From an uncultured Arenicella sp. (GTDB lineage: Bacteria > Pseudomonadota > Gammaproteobacteria > Arenicellales > Arenicellaceae), in the NCBI GenBank assembly GCA_947499305.1, contig CANMNN010000002.1, forward strand, positions 124,001 through 188,000: DNA of 64,000 bases. The letters run 5' to 3'. A model generated the notes under the pieces. That model ran no database searches and was not told where the DNA came from. It was given only the letters and a program-made list of their open reading frames with translations. This document shows positions 37,802 through 48,278 of the stretch, piece by piece. Numbering within the stretch: the first letter of the stretch is position 1; every line of letters starts with the position of its first letter. Made by a program: the position numbers and the translations under genes.

Positions 37802-39925
37802 ATGAACGAATCTGCGGTGAAAACTCATTATCGTGCCTGCCATTTATGCGAAGCAATTTGTGGCCTAGAAATTAAAACCCAAGGCGACGAAATCTTATCG
37901 ATCAAAGGTGATAAAGAAGACCCAATTAGCCAAGGCTTTATCTGCCCGAAAGCAACAGCGATTGCCGATATTCACAATGACCCTGACCGTATTCGCACTC
38001 CCATGAAACGCATTGGAGATCAATGGCACGCGATCAGTTGGCAAGAGGCGATTGACACAACTGCTCAGCGTTTAGTTGATGTTCAAACAGAGCACGGTGA
38101 AGACTCAGTGGCGTTCTTCGCTGGTAACCCAGGGGTGCATAACTATGGCAACATGACACACGGAGCGAGCCTGCGCCGTGTTGTTAAAACCAAAAATCAT
38201 TTTTCTGCGACGTCACTGGATCAGCTTCCTCATCAGCTCACGTCGCACGCGATGTACGGACACCAGTTTTTGATTCCAATTCCAGACATTGACCGTACAC
38301 AAATGATGGTGATTCTAGGCGGCAATCCGCTCGCCTCAAATGGCAGCATTATGACCATGCCAAACGCGCCCAAGAGATTTAAGGACTTACAAGCTCGCGG
38401 CGGAAAACTAGTTGTAATCGACCCGCGGCGCAGTGAAACCGCGAACGTAGCCGACCAACATCTTTTCGTTCGACCTGGGTCTGATGCCTATGTGTTAATG
38501 GCGATCATCAACACCCTATTTTCTGAAAACCTAGTAAATACAAAGCACTTGAGTGATCATCTTGATGGTTTAGATACAGTTAAAAATGCCGTTAAAAACT
38601 TTAGCCTGGAGCTTGCCGAGTCTCAATCAGGGATTCCGGCCGCGACGATAAAAGCCCTTGCGACCGAACTAGCTCAAACAGAGAAAGCGGTGATCTACGG
38701 CCGCATGGGCGTCTCGGTGCAAGAGTTTGGTGCATTGTGCCAATGGGCCATTCAAATCATCAACATTTTGATTGGCGCGCTTGATAATGAAGGCGGAGCA
38801 ATCGCGACATCACCGGCTTTTGCCTACGTCAAAAAAGGCACTCCGGGCGGTGGTCATTTTAATCTTTTTAAATCGAGAGTTAGCGGTCTGCCTGAATTTG
38901 GCGGTGAACTACCTGCGGTTGCCATGGCGGAAGAGATGCTTACACCTGGCGAGGGCCAAATAAAGGCAATGGTAACCATCGCCGGAAACCCTGTAATCTC
39001 GAGCGCAAATGCAAGCGAACTAGATAAAGCCTTTGCCGGCTTAGACTTTTACGTCGCGTTCGACTTTTACATTAACGGCACCACTCGACATGCCGATATT
39101 ATTCTGCCTCCGACCAGCCCACTAGAGCATGACCATTACGACATCGCCTTCTTTCGACTGGCGGTCCGCAATAGCGTGCGTTTTAATCAGCCAGTGTTCA
39201 AACCAGAGGAAGGTGCTTTGCATGATTGGCAGATCTTTAATGCACTATCAACCAAAATAGCCGAGCTCAAAGGCAAAGACTTTCGCCCTCTTCCAGCGCC
39301 CGATGTGATCGTCGCTAAAGGCATAGAGCACGACTACTATGGCGAGGCTAATCAACCAGAGATAGCCTTAACGCTAGATAAAATTAAAGCGAATCCTCAT
39401 GGTATTGATTTAGGCCCACTGAAGCCAGGCTTGGTCGAAAGACTCGCCACTGACTCAGGCAAAATAATCTGCGCACCTGAATTTCTAATTAATGATTTAC
39501 TTCGATTGGCCGATTCTGCAAGCGAAAAAGCGGAGAACGAACTATTACTCATAGGGCGGCGCCATGTTCGTAGTAACAACTCCTGGATGCACAATTATCA
39601 CCGCTTGGTTAAAGGTAAACCAAGGTGGCAGTTGATGATGCACCCCGACGACATGCATGCACGTGGCCTAGAGGATGAATCTCAAGTCACCATACAATCG
39701 CGCGTTGGTGAGGTCACTACCACCGTGATCGCCACTGACGAGGTTATGAAGGGCGTAGTTAGCCTGCCCCATGGCTGGGGTCACAAAAAATACGCGGTTA
39801 AAATGGGTATTGCCTCTCAGCAAGAGGGCGTGAATTGCAACGAGCTAACCGATGATAAATTCATTGATAAGGTCAGCGGCAACGCGGCACTCAATGGTGT
39901 GCCTGTCACCGTTGTGGCGGCTTAG
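37802..39925 (+). CDS. Bis-MGD molybdopterin oxidoreductase with N-terminal [4Fe-4S] site
   Basis: A 707-residue member of the DMSO-reductase superfamily. C13, C16, C20 and C48 give the CxxCx3C...C cluster motif; there is no Tat signal, so the enzyme is cytoplasmic. MMVILGGNPLASN and VVIDPRRSETA bind the guanine dinucleotides, and the C-terminal ADIILPPTSPLEHDH and SWMHNYH blocks complete the fold. At the position where formate dehydrogenase carries SeCys, I see TSLDQLPHQLTSH without Cys or Ser in register. The ATG at 37802 is chosen because AAGGAG lies 5 nt upstream; an ATG at 37733 overlaps the previous gene. Substrate unknown. Confidence 0.9.
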   Translation: MNESAVKTHYRACHLCEAICGLEIKTQGDEILSIKGDKEDPISQGFICPKATAIADIHNDPDRIRTPMKRIGDQWHAISWQEAIDTTAQRLVDVQTEHGEDSVAFFAGNPGVHNYGNMTHGASLRRVVKTKNHFSATSLDQLPHQLTSHAMYGHQFLIPIPDIDRTQMMVILGGNPLASNGSIMTMPNAPKRFKDLQARGGKLVVIDPRRSETANVADQHLFVRPGSDAYVLMAIINTLFSENLVNTKHLSDHLDGLDTVKNAVKNFSLELAESQSGIPAATIKALATELAQTEKAVIYGRMGVSVQEFGALCQWAIQIINILIGALDNEGGAIATSPAFAYVKKGTPGGGHFNLFKSRVSGLPEFGGELPAVAMAEEMLTPGEGQIKAMVTIAGNPVISSANASELDKAFAGLDFYVAFDFYINGTTRHADIILPPTSPLEHDHYDIAFFRLAVRNSVRFNQPVFKPEEGALHDWQIFNALSTKIAELKGKDFRPLPAPDVIVAKGIEHDYYGEANQPEIALTLDKIKANPHGIDLGPLKPGLVERLATDSGKIICAPEFLINDLLRLADSASEKAENELLLIGRRHVRSNNSWMHNYHRLVKGKPRWQLMMHPDDMHARGLEDESQVTIQSRVGEVTTTVIATDEVMKGVVSLPHGWGHKKYAVKMGIASQQEGVNCNELTDDKFIDKVSGNAALNGVPVTVVAA

Positions 39926-40063
39926 TCTTCGTTAAAGCAATTGCGCAGCCCTTGCTTCAACACGGCAGGACTGCGCAGCTATCGCTTACCGGCTCTCGAA
40001 TATGTCTAAATAAAAAGGCAAGATCGAAGAGTCTTTGCCGCTTAAGCCCTATTGTTGGGCGTT

Positions 40064-40474
40064 CTAACCGTTAGACCAAGCGAAAAAGCCGCTTCCTAAC
40101 AAGCCGCACAATGACAGTATTGAGAGTCCGAAGATGACTGATCTCATGGTTTGTAAGTTGGCGTAGTAACAAGCTGCGTACACCAGCCTCGAAACGACAT
40201 AGGCCCAAGAACAAAGTTCCACAAACGATGCGGGCGCACTTGTTAAAACGCAAAAGGCAGCCGCTAGGATGAAAATCGCAATACTCTCATTTGTATTGGC
40301 GACTACCCTACTTGCCCTAAATAGGGCGCTATCGTGATTTGCTTCAATCGGCGTTCCGGGGGTGTGTTTTGATACTATTCCAATAGCATCAGCGACCAAT
40401 AGCTGGATAATCGAAATCAAGGCCATTGCCCCGATTGCCATTACTACGTGAGGGTATGTATCGACTATATTCAT
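40064..40474 (-). CDS. MAPEG-family membrane protein
   Basis: A 136-residue protein with four membrane helices (about residues 8-32, 60-82, 85-105 and 112-132). The FVELCSWAYVVSRLVYAACY stretch and a following RSVIF are the MAPEG signature. Eukaryotic members are glutathione-dependent transferases or leukotriene enzymes; bacterial ones are mostly uncharacterised, with some showing glutathione-transferase activity. Cotranscription with nearby genes is unclear: aroC ends 27 nt upstream on the same strand. A second MAPEG protein lies at 60 kb. Confidence 0.88.
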   Translation of the reverse strand: MNIVDTYPHVVMAIGAMALISIIQLLVADAIGIVSKHTPGTPIEANHDSALFRASRVVANTNESIAIFILAAAFCVLTSAPASFVELCSWAYVVSRLVYAACYYANLQTMRSVIFGLSILSLCGLLGSGFFAWSNG

Positions 40475-40501
40475 CTAATATGAGAGAAGAAATCTCGCTC
40501 G

Positions 40502-41602
40502 CTAGCCTCGACTGGCGGGTATTGTAGGCGTTTCAACAGCAACATCAGAACATTGAGCCCGATGACGTAGATAGTGGTCCATAATTACGATTGCTAGCAT
40601 TGCTTCAGCGATCGGGACGGCGCGAATTCCAACACAGGGGTCGTGGCGCCCTTTGGTAACCACTTCTGCAGCGTTTCCATGGCGATCAATACTATGGCCT
40701 GGCTTAGTGATGCTCGAGGTTGGCTTTAACGCTAGACTCGCTACAACATCTTGGCCCGATGAAATTCCACCTAGAACACCGCCTGCGTTATTCGAAGCAA
40801 AACCATCTGGAAATAACTCATCGCGATGCTCAGAACCTCGCTGTGCTACGCTATCAAAACCAGCACCAATCTCGACACCTTTAACTGCATTAATGCTCAT
40901 CAAGGCTTTGGCGATATCAGCATCAAGCTCATTAAACACAGGCTCGCCAAGCCCCACAGGCATGTTATTGGCCTCAACGGTAATTTTAGCGCCTACTGAA
41001 TCACCGTCGCGACGAAGCTGAGTAATCAAAGCTTCCATTTCAGCTACTTTCGACGCGTCTGGACAGTTAAACGGATTATTAGAAATCTCGTCAAAATCTA
41101 TCGACTCAGCTTTCACATCGCCCATTTGAGAGAGGTAAGCACGAATTTGAATGCCCTCCTTCTCGTTTAAATACTTCTTGGCGATACCTCCAGCGGCCAC
41201 AATCATAGCCGTGGTTCGAGCCGACGAACGGCCACCGCCTCGATAATCGCGATTTCCGTATTTATGATGGTATGTATAGTCTGCGTGGCCTGGGCGAAAA
41301 GTATCCATAATATTGGAGTAATCTTTCGACTTCTGATCGGTGTTGTGAATCACCATGCCAATTGATGTGCCAGTGGTTTTGCCTTCGAATATACCCGAAA
41401 ATATCTGAACTTCATCAGGCTCACGGCGCTGCGTGGTGAACTTTGATTGCCCAGGCTTTCGGCGGTCTAAATCAGGCTGAAGATCAGCTTCAGTTAACTC
41501 TAAATTGGGCGGACAGCCATCAACAATACAGCCAATACCTTTGCCGTGACTCTCACCAAAAGTAGTTACTTTGAATAATTTCCCAATGCTACTGTCACTC
41601 AT
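40502..41602 (-). CDS. aroC: Chorismate synthase
   Basis: A 366-residue enzyme that makes chorismate from EPSP with reduced FMN, the last common step of aromatic synthesis. [17 protein letters not shown] near residue 10, [20 protein letters not shown] near 125 and [15 protein letters not shown] near the C-terminus are the three family signatures. The ATG at 41602 is one base after the mrp stop. A start at 41623 would overlap mrp and add non-conserved residues. A class I DAHP synthase, the first enzyme of the pathway, is also in the window at 53 kb. Confidence 0.97.
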   Translation of the reverse strand: MSDSSIGKLFKVTTFGESHGKGIGCIVDGCPPNLELTEADLQPDLDRRKPGQSKFTTQRREPDEVQIFSGIFEGKTTGTSIGMVIHNTDQKSKDYSNIMDTFRPGHADYTYHHKYGNRDYRGGGRSSARTTAMIVAAGGIAKKYLNEKEGIQIRAYLSQMGDVKAESIDFDEISNNPFNCPDASKVAEMEALITQLRRDGDSVGAKITVEANNMPVGLGEPVFNELDADIAKALMSINAVKGVEIGAGFDSVAQRGSEHRDELFPDGFASNNAGGVLGGISSGQDVVASLALKPTSSITKPGHSIDRHGNAAEVVTKGRHDPCVGIRAVPIAEAMLAIVIMDHYLRHRAQCSDVAVETPTIPASRG

Positions 41603-41603
41603 T

Positions 41604-42710
41604 TTATGTATTCTCCACAACAATATTTGGAAAGGCCGCGCTAAAATCTTTCTTTTTAATCGATAACTTAGCGGCTATTCTTAAAGCAATCTTTATATAA
41701 CGCTTGGCGGTTTCAGAATCAGGTTGAGCGACGACCGTTGGGGTTCCGGAGTCGGCCAATTCACGAATCGCCATCTCAAGAGGAATCTCGCCAAGAACAT
41801 CCAGCGAATAGTCTTCTGCCATTTTAGCCGCACCGTGAGCGCCAAAAATCGCTTCTTCATGACCACAATTGCTGCACACATGCGTGCTCATGTTCTCGAT
41901 CACGCCAAATACTGGAACATCAACTTTCTCGAACATCTTGTAGGCCTTGCGCGCATCTAACAAAGCGATATCTTGAGGAGTGGTGACGATAACCGCGCCG
42001 CTTACCGGCACTTTCTGCGATAGAGTTAATTGGATATCGCCCGTACCTGGCGGTAAATCGATGATCAAGTAATCCAACTCTTCGCCATCTTGGTTCCAAG
42101 CCGTACCGCGTAACATTTGTTCAAGCGCTTGAGTGACCATTGGGCCGCGCCAAATCATTGGAGTTTCTTCTTCAACTAAGAAACCTATCGACATAATTTT
42201 TAGCCCATGACCCTTCATCGGCAATAGCATCTTGTTTTCCAGGGCATCAGGCTTACCTGTGACGCCCATCATGCGGGGCTGGCTCGGGCCGTAAATATCA
42301 GCATCTAGCACGCCTACTTTGGCGCCAGCGGCAGACAGCGCTAGGCTTAAGTTGGCCGATACAGTAGATTTACCAACACCACCCTTGCCTGAGGCAATCG
42401 CGATAATGTTTTTTACACCCGGAACTGCTTGCGCTCCCTGTTGCGCCGAATGCGAGATAATCTCTTGATCAATTAGCACTTCAAGCGCACGACCGCCGAT
42501 ATCTACACTCTCGATCGCCTGCCGAATTAACTCAGAAATTTCAGAAACAACAGAACCAACTGGATATCCTTTTTTCAAAGAAATAGTAACCGCTTTGTCA
42601 CTGACTTGGACCGTTTTAAGGCTCCGGCCTGCGGTCATTTTGTTATCAGTGTAAGGGTCAATTAGCGAGTGTAATGCATTAGTGACCGCTGTAATTATTT
42701 GCTCAGACAT
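41604..42710 (-). CDS. apbC: Mrp/ApbC-type iron-sulfur cluster carrier ATPase
   Basis: A 368-residue protein. The N-terminal 85 residues are a MIP18/DUF59-like domain. The P-loop ATPase has the deviant Walker [11 protein letters not shown] (107-116). [15 protein letters not shown] and [12 protein letters not shown] follow, with the cluster-binding CSNC near residue 280. It carries and transfers [4Fe-4S] clusters. The ATG at 42710 is preferred to a TTG at 42728; neither has a strong ribosome site. It lies one base upstream of aroC, so the two genes form a transcript. Confidence 0.95.
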   Translation of the reverse strand: MSEQIITAVTNALHSLIDPYTDNKMTAGRSLKTVQVSDKAVTISLKKGYPVGSVVSEISELIRQAIESVDIGGRALEVLIDQEIISHSAQQGAQAVPGVKNIIAIASGKGGVGKSTVSANLSLALSAAGAKVGVLDADIYGPSQPRMMGVTGKPDALENKMLLPMKGHGLKIMSIGFLVEEETPMIWRGPMVTQALEQMLRGTAWNQDGEELDYLIIDLPPGTGDIQLTLSQKVPVSGAVIVTTPQDIALLDARKAYKMFEKVDVPVFGVIENMSTHVCSNCGHEEAIFGAHGAAKMAEDYSLDVLGEIPLEMAIRELADSGTPTVVAQPDSETAKRYIKIALRIAAKLSIKKKDFSAAFPNIVVENT

Positions 42711-42836
42711 GCGAATAAATTTATCCAATAAATTAGTGGCGGTATGCTAACACTGTGGCGATCAAGACTCCATCAGTGTTACCAAAGAATGCTACGCAAA
42801 TGGTGCCAGCCCTATTCTCTTGAAAAAATAAGGTTC

Positions 42837-42872
42837 AAAAAAAACGCCTATCGATCCAACGATAAGCGTTTT
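42837..42872 (-). terminator. Rho-independent terminator of glcB
   Basis: Read on the minus strand, a stem of GCGTTTT/AAAACGC type plus CGATA/TATCG (42841-42872, one C-A mismatch, 6-nt loop) is followed by eight U. It starts 24 nt after the glcB stop. It faces the glcB transcript and separates it from mrp. Confidence 0.88.
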
Positions 42873-42895
42873 CATTTCAACTAAGCCTTGAGATA

Positions 42896-45067
42896 TTAGC
42901 TTTGAGCTTTCAATTTTAAACGATATTGATGCAATAAAGGCTCTGTATAGCCATTAGGCTGATCCTTGCCTTTCAAGCAGAGTTCGAGTGCGGCCTGATA
43001 CGCTAAACTAGTTTCAAAACAACCGGCCATAGGCTTATACGACGGGTCACTCGCATTTTGTTGATCAACTACAGCGGCCATACGCTGAAACGTTTCCTTG
43101 ATTTGCGCTTCATTGGTTAAGCCTTGCTCCAACCAGTTAGCAATATGCTGGCTTGAAATACGTAAAGTGGCGCGATCTTCCATAAGGCCTACATTATTGA
43201 TATCAGGCACTTTAGAACAGCCTACGCCTTGGTCAACCCAGCGAACAACATAGCCTAAGATGCCTTGAGCATTATTATCCAACTCGGCTTGAATTTGCTC
43301 TGCACTCATCGCGCTAGGGTTCGAGCTAAGCGGGATAGTTAGAATGTCATCAATTGATGCTCTAGCGCGAGATTTCAAGCTCGCTTGAACCTGAAATACG
43401 TCGGTTTCGTGATAATGTGTCGCGTGTAAAGTGGCGCCGTTTGGTGATGGAACCCAGGCGGTACTCGCGCCCGATTTAGGATGTCCACCTTTTTGAACCA
43501 ACATTTCAGCCATTTCATCGGGCATCGCCCACATACCTTTGCCGATCTGAGCTTTACCTGATAACCCACACTCTAAACCTATATCGACATTCCAATCCTC
43601 ATATGCAGAAATCCAGGGCTGTTTCTTTATCTCTGCTTTTGGCGCCATGGCACCAAGCAGCATGCTAGTGTGAATTTCGTCGCCTGTGCGGTCTAGAAAA
43701 CCCGTATTAATGAACACAACTCGGTCTTTAACCTGGCGAATACACTCTTTCAAATTAACCGTCGTACGGCGCTCTTCGTCCATAACACCGATTTTGATTG
43801 TGTGACGCTCCAAACCAAGTTCATCTTCAACTCGGTTAAATAGCGTGTTGGCAAACGCAACTTCTTTAGGGCCATGCATCTTGGGCTTTACGATGTACAC
43901 GCTGCCCTTTCGAGAATTACGACGGATACTATTGCCATTCAAATCGTGCTTAGCAATCAGCACGCTAATCATGGCGTCCATTATGCCCTCTTGTATTTCG
44001 TCACCATTCTTATCGAGAATCGCTGGGTTAGACATCAAGTGACCAACGTTACGACAGAACAATAAACTGCGCCCATGAAAACGCAGCTCTGAACCATCAA
44101 GCGATTTATAAGTACGGTCAGCTGCAAGCGCTCGAGTAAGCGGTTTACCCCCTTTTTCAAAGGTTTCGCTTAAATCACCCTTCATCAAGCCAAGCCAATT
44201 GCGATACACCCCAACTTTGTCCTCGGCATCAACGGCGGCAACTGAATCCTCAAAATCCTGAATCGTTGTCAAAGCCGCTTCCATCGTGATATCGGCAACC
44301 CCAGCTTTGTCGGTGCTACCTACAGGCGAAGTAGCGTCTATCTCGATCACAACGTGTAATCCATTGTGACGCAGTAGAATTGATGTGGGCGCAGACTCGT
44401 CGCCGTAATAGCCGACACATTGGTGAGCATCCAATAGCGAGGTGCGTTCTCCGCTTTCAAGGCTTGCAGCAATCGTTTTAGTGTCAATTTGATATGACAC
44501 AACGTCTGCATGCGAGCCCCGTGCCAGCGGAAAGTGTTTATCTAGTAGATCGCGACCAAACCTAATTACTTTGTCGCCTCTAACCTTGTTGTAGGGCCCA
44601 GATTTGTGCGCGCCGTCCTCTTCTGACACCACATCAGTGCCATAAACAGCATCATACAAGCTTCCCCAACGAGCGTTAGTAGCGTTGAGAGCAAAACGTG
44701 CGTTTGATGTTGGCACCACCAATTGTGCACCCGCTTGGCGAGCAATCTCATCATCTACATTCTGAGTGGTAACCTCGAAATCGTCGCCCTCCTCAACTAA
44801 ATAGCCGATTTCGTAGAGAAACTTTTTATATGCGTCGGCGTCAAAATTGCCCTTATTGGTGAGATTCCAGACATCTAACTTCGCTTGCATCTCATCACGA
44901 TCGACTAAGAGCTGTTTATTGATCGGCGTTAAATCATCTACAACACTGGCAAGCGAGGCCCAAAAATCGGCCGCCTCTAATTTTAGTCCAGGTAAAACGT
45001 CATTCTCAATAAAGTCAGCCAAAATGGGGCTAACTTTTAAATTTGCTCTATCGTCGTAATTACTCAT
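42896..45067 (-). CDS. glcB: Malate synthase G
   Basis: A 723-residue enzyme, the same length as E. coli GlcB. It condenses glyoxylate and acetyl-CoA to malate. [18 protein letters not shown] and [17 protein letters not shown] carry the active-site Arg and acidic residues. [18 protein letters not shown] and the C-terminal [19 protein letters not shown] complete the beta-barrel and cap. A Rho-independent terminator follows. It is divergent from aceA across a 400-nt region, so the two glyoxylate-shunt enzymes are paired but separately transcribed. No aceK is visible nearby. Confidence 0.98.
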   Translation of the reverse strand: MSNYDDRANLKVSPILADFIENDVLPGLKLEAADFWASLASVVDDLTPINKQLLVDRDEMQAKLDVWNLTNKGNFDADAYKKFLYEIGYLVEEGDDFEVTTQNVDDEIARQAGAQLVVPTSNARFALNATNARWGSLYDAVYGTDVVSEEDGAHKSGPYNKVRGDKVIRFGRDLLDKHFPLARGSHADVVSYQIDTKTIAASLESGERTSLLDAHQCVGYYGDESAPTSILLRHNGLHVVIEIDATSPVGSTDKAGVADITMEAALTTIQDFEDSVAAVDAEDKVGVYRNWLGLMKGDLSETFEKGGKPLTRALAADRTYKSLDGSELRFHGRSLLFCRNVGHLMSNPAILDKNGDEIQEGIMDAMISVLIAKHDLNGNSIRRNSRKGSVYIVKPKMHGPKEVAFANTLFNRVEDELGLERHTIKIGVMDEERRTTVNLKECIRQVKDRVVFINTGFLDRTGDEIHTSMLLGAMAPKAEIKKQPWISAYEDWNVDIGLECGLSGKAQIGKGMWAMPDEMAEMLVQKGGHPKSGASTAWVPSPNGATLHATHYHETDVFQVQASLKSRARASIDDILTIPLSSNPSAMSAEQIQAELDNNAQGILGYVVRWVDQGVGCSKVPDINNVGLMEDRATLRISSQHIANWLEQGLTNEAQIKETFQRMAAVVDQQNASDPSYKPMAGCFETSLAYQAALELCLKGKDQPNGYTEPLLHQYRLKLKAQS

Positions 45068-45467
45068 AAATTTCTCTCAACATCGAGGTTGGCAATGCGC
45101 AGACCAGCAACGCATCGAAACACTAGTACATTTCTAATAAAGTGAAGTTTACACCGACTACTATTTCACTTGTTTGAATCCCTATTATTCGTTTCATAAA
45201 TAGTTATTGCGTTTACTAGAAAAAACATGAATGAAGTAGGCAGTATTTAGCTTGCGAATGGTAATTATGCCTTTTTTGGTCTTTATTTGGGCGATTTCAA
45301 GGCGTAGAGTTGCGCCATCAATTGAAAGATTGCTATTACAAAAACCGAACGTGAATTGAAAAATAAAAAGTTCACTTGGCTAAACGCTTAAGCATGGCCA
45401 TCGGGAAACAAATTTATAGGCTTTTGTTAAAAGCTAATTATCAACGTAAAAACGCAGGATGTTTATT
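45068..45467. promoter_or_regulatory. Divergent glcB/aceA promoter region with AAGTGAA/TTCACTT repeats
   Basis: Roughly 400 AT-rich nt with no gene. AAGTGAA occurs at 45140-45146, and its inverse TTCACTT at 45165-45171 and 45371-45377. The first two make a 7-bp inverted repeat around an 18-nt spacer, about 75-100 nt before glcB. The third lies about 90 nt before aceA. A perfect GCTTAAGC palindrome (about 45386-45393) and a small hairpin GCTTTT-GTT-AAAAGC (45420-45434) lie close to aceA. A shared regulator of both genes is plausible but unproven. Confidence 0.4.
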
Positions 45468-47063
45468 ATGTCTACATACAAGCAAAACGTCGAAGCAGCT
45501 GATCAGCTGATTAACGATAACGGCTCAAACTGGGGTTCAATTAACCCTGAGTACGCTGCTCGCATGAAAATGCAAAACCGCTTCCAATCTGGTATTGAGA
45601 TCGCCAAATACACGGCTGACATCATGCGCAAGGATATGGACGAGTACGATGCTGACTCAGCTAGCTATACGCAATCTTTGGGCTGCTGGCACGGTTTTAT
45701 CGGCCAACAGAAGCTGATCGCTATCAAGAAGCACCACGGCACAACTAATAAACGCTACTTATATCTTTCTGGTTGGATGATCGCAGCTTTGCGCTCAGAA
45801 TTCGGTCCACTTCCTGACCAATCAATGCATGAGAAAACATCAGTACCTGCATTAATTGAAGAGCTTTACACGTTTCTACGTCAAGCGGACGCACGCGAAC
45901 TTGGTGACTTGTTTAAGCAACTAGATGCCGCTCGTGCAGCGGGTAATACTGCGGCTGCAGAAGAAGTTCAGACTCAAATCGACAACTACGAAACTCACGT
46001 AGTTCCAATCATTGCTGACATCGATGCTGGCTTCGGTAACGAAGAAGCGACCTACTTGCTTGCTAAGCAAATGATCGAAGCAGGTGCGTGCGCGATTCAA
46101 ATCGAAAACCAAGTATCTGACGAAAAACAATGTGGTCACCAAGACGGCAAGGTAACAGTACCTCATGCCGATTTCTTAGCGAAGATTAACGCGGTTCGTT
46201 ACGCGTTCTTAGAGCTAGGCGTAGACAACGGCGTTATCGTAGCGCGTACTGACTCTTTAGGTGCTGGCCTAACCAAGCAAATCGCGGTAACTAATGAAGC
46301 CGGCGACTTGGGTGACCAATATAACGCATTCCTAGATTGCGAAGAAATGACGCCAGCGCAGATGCAAAACGGCGACGTGGTACTTCACCGCGACGGCAGC
46401 TTGGTTCGTCCAAAGCGTTTACCAAGCGGCTTGTTTCAATTCAAAGAAGGCACTGGCGAAGATCGTTGCGTGCTTGACTGTATCACTAGTCTTCAAAACG
46501 GTGCCGACCTAATTTGGATCGAAACCGAGAAGCCTCACGTAGGCCAAATTGGTGGCATGGTAAACCGCATTAAAGAAGTGGTACCAAATGCTAAGTTGGT
46601 ATACAACAACTCACCTTCTTTCAACTGGACTCTGTCTTTCCGTCAGCAAGCATATGACGCAATGGTAGAAGCCGGCGAAGACGTAAGTGCTTACAACCGT
46701 GATGAGTTGATGCAAGAGAAGTACGACGGCACTGAACTTTCTGATCGCGCCGACGTAATGATCCAAAACTTCCAACGTGATGGCGCACGTGAAGCAGGCA
46801 TTTTCCACCACCTAATCACCTTGCCTACTTACCACACAGCGGCATTGTCTACCGACAATCTTGCGAAAGGTTACTTCGGTGAAGAAGGTATGTTGGCATA
46901 TGTGAAAGGAGTTCAACGTAAAGAGATTCGTCAAGGTTTGGCTTGTGTTAAGCACCAAGCAATGGCTGGCTCAAACATGGGCGATGATCACAAAGAATAC
47001 TTCTCTGGCGACGCAGCTCTAAAAGCCGCTGGTGAAGACAACACAATGAACCAGTTCGGCTAA
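45468..47063 (+). CDS. aceA: Isocitrate lyase (long, about 531 residues)
   Basis: A 531-residue isocitrate lyase that cleaves isocitrate to glyoxylate and succinate. The length is that of the Pseudomonas-type enzyme rather than the 434-residue E. coli form; the extra segment lies around residues 120-175 and 270-300. The catalytic loop is KQCGH with Cys222. GWMIAALRSEFG, IADIDAGFGNEEATYLL and LVYNNSPSFNW are family blocks. The ATG at 45468 is preferred because AGGA lies 8 nt upstream; an ATG at 45459 overlaps that site. A strong terminator follows. It is the partner of divergent glcB. Confidence 0.97.
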   Translation: MSTYKQNVEAADQLINDNGSNWGSINPEYAARMKMQNRFQSGIEIAKYTADIMRKDMDEYDADSASYTQSLGCWHGFIGQQKLIAIKKHHGTTNKRYLYLSGWMIAALRSEFGPLPDQSMHEKTSVPALIEELYTFLRQADARELGDLFKQLDAARAAGNTAAAEEVQTQIDNYETHVVPIIADIDAGFGNEEATYLLAKQMIEAGACAIQIENQVSDEKQCGHQDGKVTVPHADFLAKINAVRYAFLELGVDNGVIVARTDSLGAGLTKQIAVTNEAGDLGDQYNAFLDCEEMTPAQMQNGDVVLHRDGSLVRPKRLPSGLFQFKEGTGEDRCVLDCITSLQNGADLIWIETEKPHVGQIGGMVNRIKEVVPNAKLVYNNSPSFNWTLSFRQQAYDAMVEAGEDVSAYNRDELMQEKYDGTELSDRADVMIQNFQRDGAREAGIFHHLITLPTYHTAALSTDNLAKGYFGEEGMLAYVKGVQRKEIRQGLACVKHQAMAGSNMGDDHKEYFSGDAALKAAGEDNTMNQFG

Positions 47064-47084
47064 TAGCTGACAGTGTATTGTCTG

Positions 47085-47113
47085 AAAAGGCGGCCTTTGG
47101 GCCGCCTTTTTTT
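47085..47113 (+). terminator. Rho-independent terminator of aceA
   Basis: A GC-rich stem GGCGGCC (47089-47095) pairs with GGCCGCC (47100-47106) around a TTTG loop, extended by AAAA/TTTT pairs. A run of seven T (47107-47113) follows. It starts 22 nt after the aceA stop. Confidence 0.93.
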
Positions 47114-47180
47114 ATGTCTGCTACTTTGTATTTGACCACCGCCGAAAATTGCTTTTTCGAAGCGAGAGAGATAATCTTGT

Positions 47181-48128
47181 ATGCGAAATAATCAACATCT
47201 GCAAAGGCTTGCATTGCTATCAAATACACTAAATGCCCTATTCCGATTCTGCCTATTATCAAGCCCATTTTTTCTAAGTTCTTGTACGACTAAAGCGGAA
47301 CCGAGCTCACAATTAGCGCCACAAAGCAAACTGATTGGTGAAGTGGCAACAACTAATGCTAGGTCTATGCAGTACCTAGCTAGCCCCGCGATATTAATTT
47401 TCTCCGAGACTAGAGATTGGCGTCACGAAGACGGTATTGCTGGTGCAAATCTGGCGATAATTAAGGCAGCAAAAGACATGGGGCTAGGGTATTTTTCTAC
47501 TGAACATAGCGGCGTATTTAATGACAAAGACTTAGCTCGCTTTAGTACAGTGGTGTTTAATAACATGACTGGCGACGCGCTTAGTGAGGAACAAGAATCG
47601 GCCTATTTACGTTGGCAAGCCAAAGGCAATGGCACTTTACTAATCCACGGATCGGGTGATGGATCACAATCTCGATGGAGCCAGTATCATGAAAGGTTAG
47701 TAGGCGCGGTGTTTGTGAGTCACCCAATGGCCCCACAAATTCAAGCCGCAAGCGTTAAAGTATTGCACGCGACACACCCTGTTATGCAAGGCGTCCCGGA
47801 AGAATTTACGGCGAATGACGAGTGGTACACTTTTGAGGCTCCACCGGGTGATGAGTTTACCTTGCTTGCAGGGTTAGATGAGAGCACCTATAGCCCCCGC
47901 AATACTGTTTACGGTGATCGTTCAGACTTATCTATGGGGCCCAATCCTAGAGACCATCCAATCATTTGGGCTAGATGTTACGGCAATAGTCAAGCGCGTT
48001 CAGTGTTCACTGCTATGGGGCATCAATACCAAACTTATGAAGCCGCCGAAGCATCGCTCATTCTTGAAAACGCTTTGAACTGGGTGACTAGAAAGTCAGA
48101 TACAGAATCGGTTGGCTGCGCTAAATAG
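47181..48128 (+). CDS. ThuA-like domain lipoprotein
   Basis: A 315-residue exported protein. A long signal peptide ends in lipobox LSSC near residue 34, so it should be anchored to a membrane facing the periplasm. The rest is a ThuA-like (class I amidotransferase fold) domain: ILIFSETRDWRHEDGI, FNNMTGDALSEEQ, LLIHGSGDG, NDEWYTFE and DHPIIWAR. ThuA-like domains are linked to sugar and polyol use, but their chemistry is poorly defined, and the usual amidotransferase Cys is absent. It is transcribed separately from aceA because a terminator intervenes. Confidence 0.88.
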   Translation: MRNNQHLQRLALLSNTLNALFRFCLLSSPFFLSSCTTKAEPSSQLAPQSKLIGEVATTNARSMQYLASPAILIFSETRDWRHEDGIAGANLAIIKAAKDMGLGYFSTEHSGVFNDKDLARFSTVVFNNMTGDALSEEQESAYLRWQAKGNGTLLIHGSGDGSQSRWSQYHERLVGAVFVSHPMAPQIQAASVKVLHATHPVMQGVPEEFTANDEWYTFEAPPGDEFTLLAGLDESTYSPRNTVYGDRSDLSMGPNPRDHPIIWARCYGNSQARSVFTAMGHQYQTYEAAEASLILENALNWVTRKSDTESVGCAK

Positions 48129-48214
48129 GCTTTTAACACAAGCAACACTGGTAGATGATATTTTCTTGCGATGCGCTATGTTTTTTTACATTAATTACGT
48201 CTAGCTTAATCAAT

Positions 48215-48243
48215 TTGACAAACACTCGCCGCTAGCCGATATT
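48215..48243 (+). promoter_or_regulatory. Sigma-70-type promoter for the small secreted protein
   Basis: Consensus -35 TTGACA (48215-48220), a 17-nt spacer and -10 GATATT (48238-48243, 4 of 6 matches). It lies 35 nt before the ATG at 48279, which has a strong GGAGG ribosome site at 48270-48274. Confidence 0.6.
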
Positions 48244-48278
48244 CTGCTTAACAACGAAAAAAGGCCGTTGGAGGCTCT

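Noticed and set aside
41603-41623. Upstream start of chorismate synthase at 41623
   Set aside because: It would overlap mrp and add residues before the conserved [10 protein letters not shown] start.
45068-45467. Small RNA or short gene between glcB and aceA
   Set aside because: No frame with a ribosome site and no promoter-plus-terminator pair could be seen; it is better explained as a divergent regulatory region.
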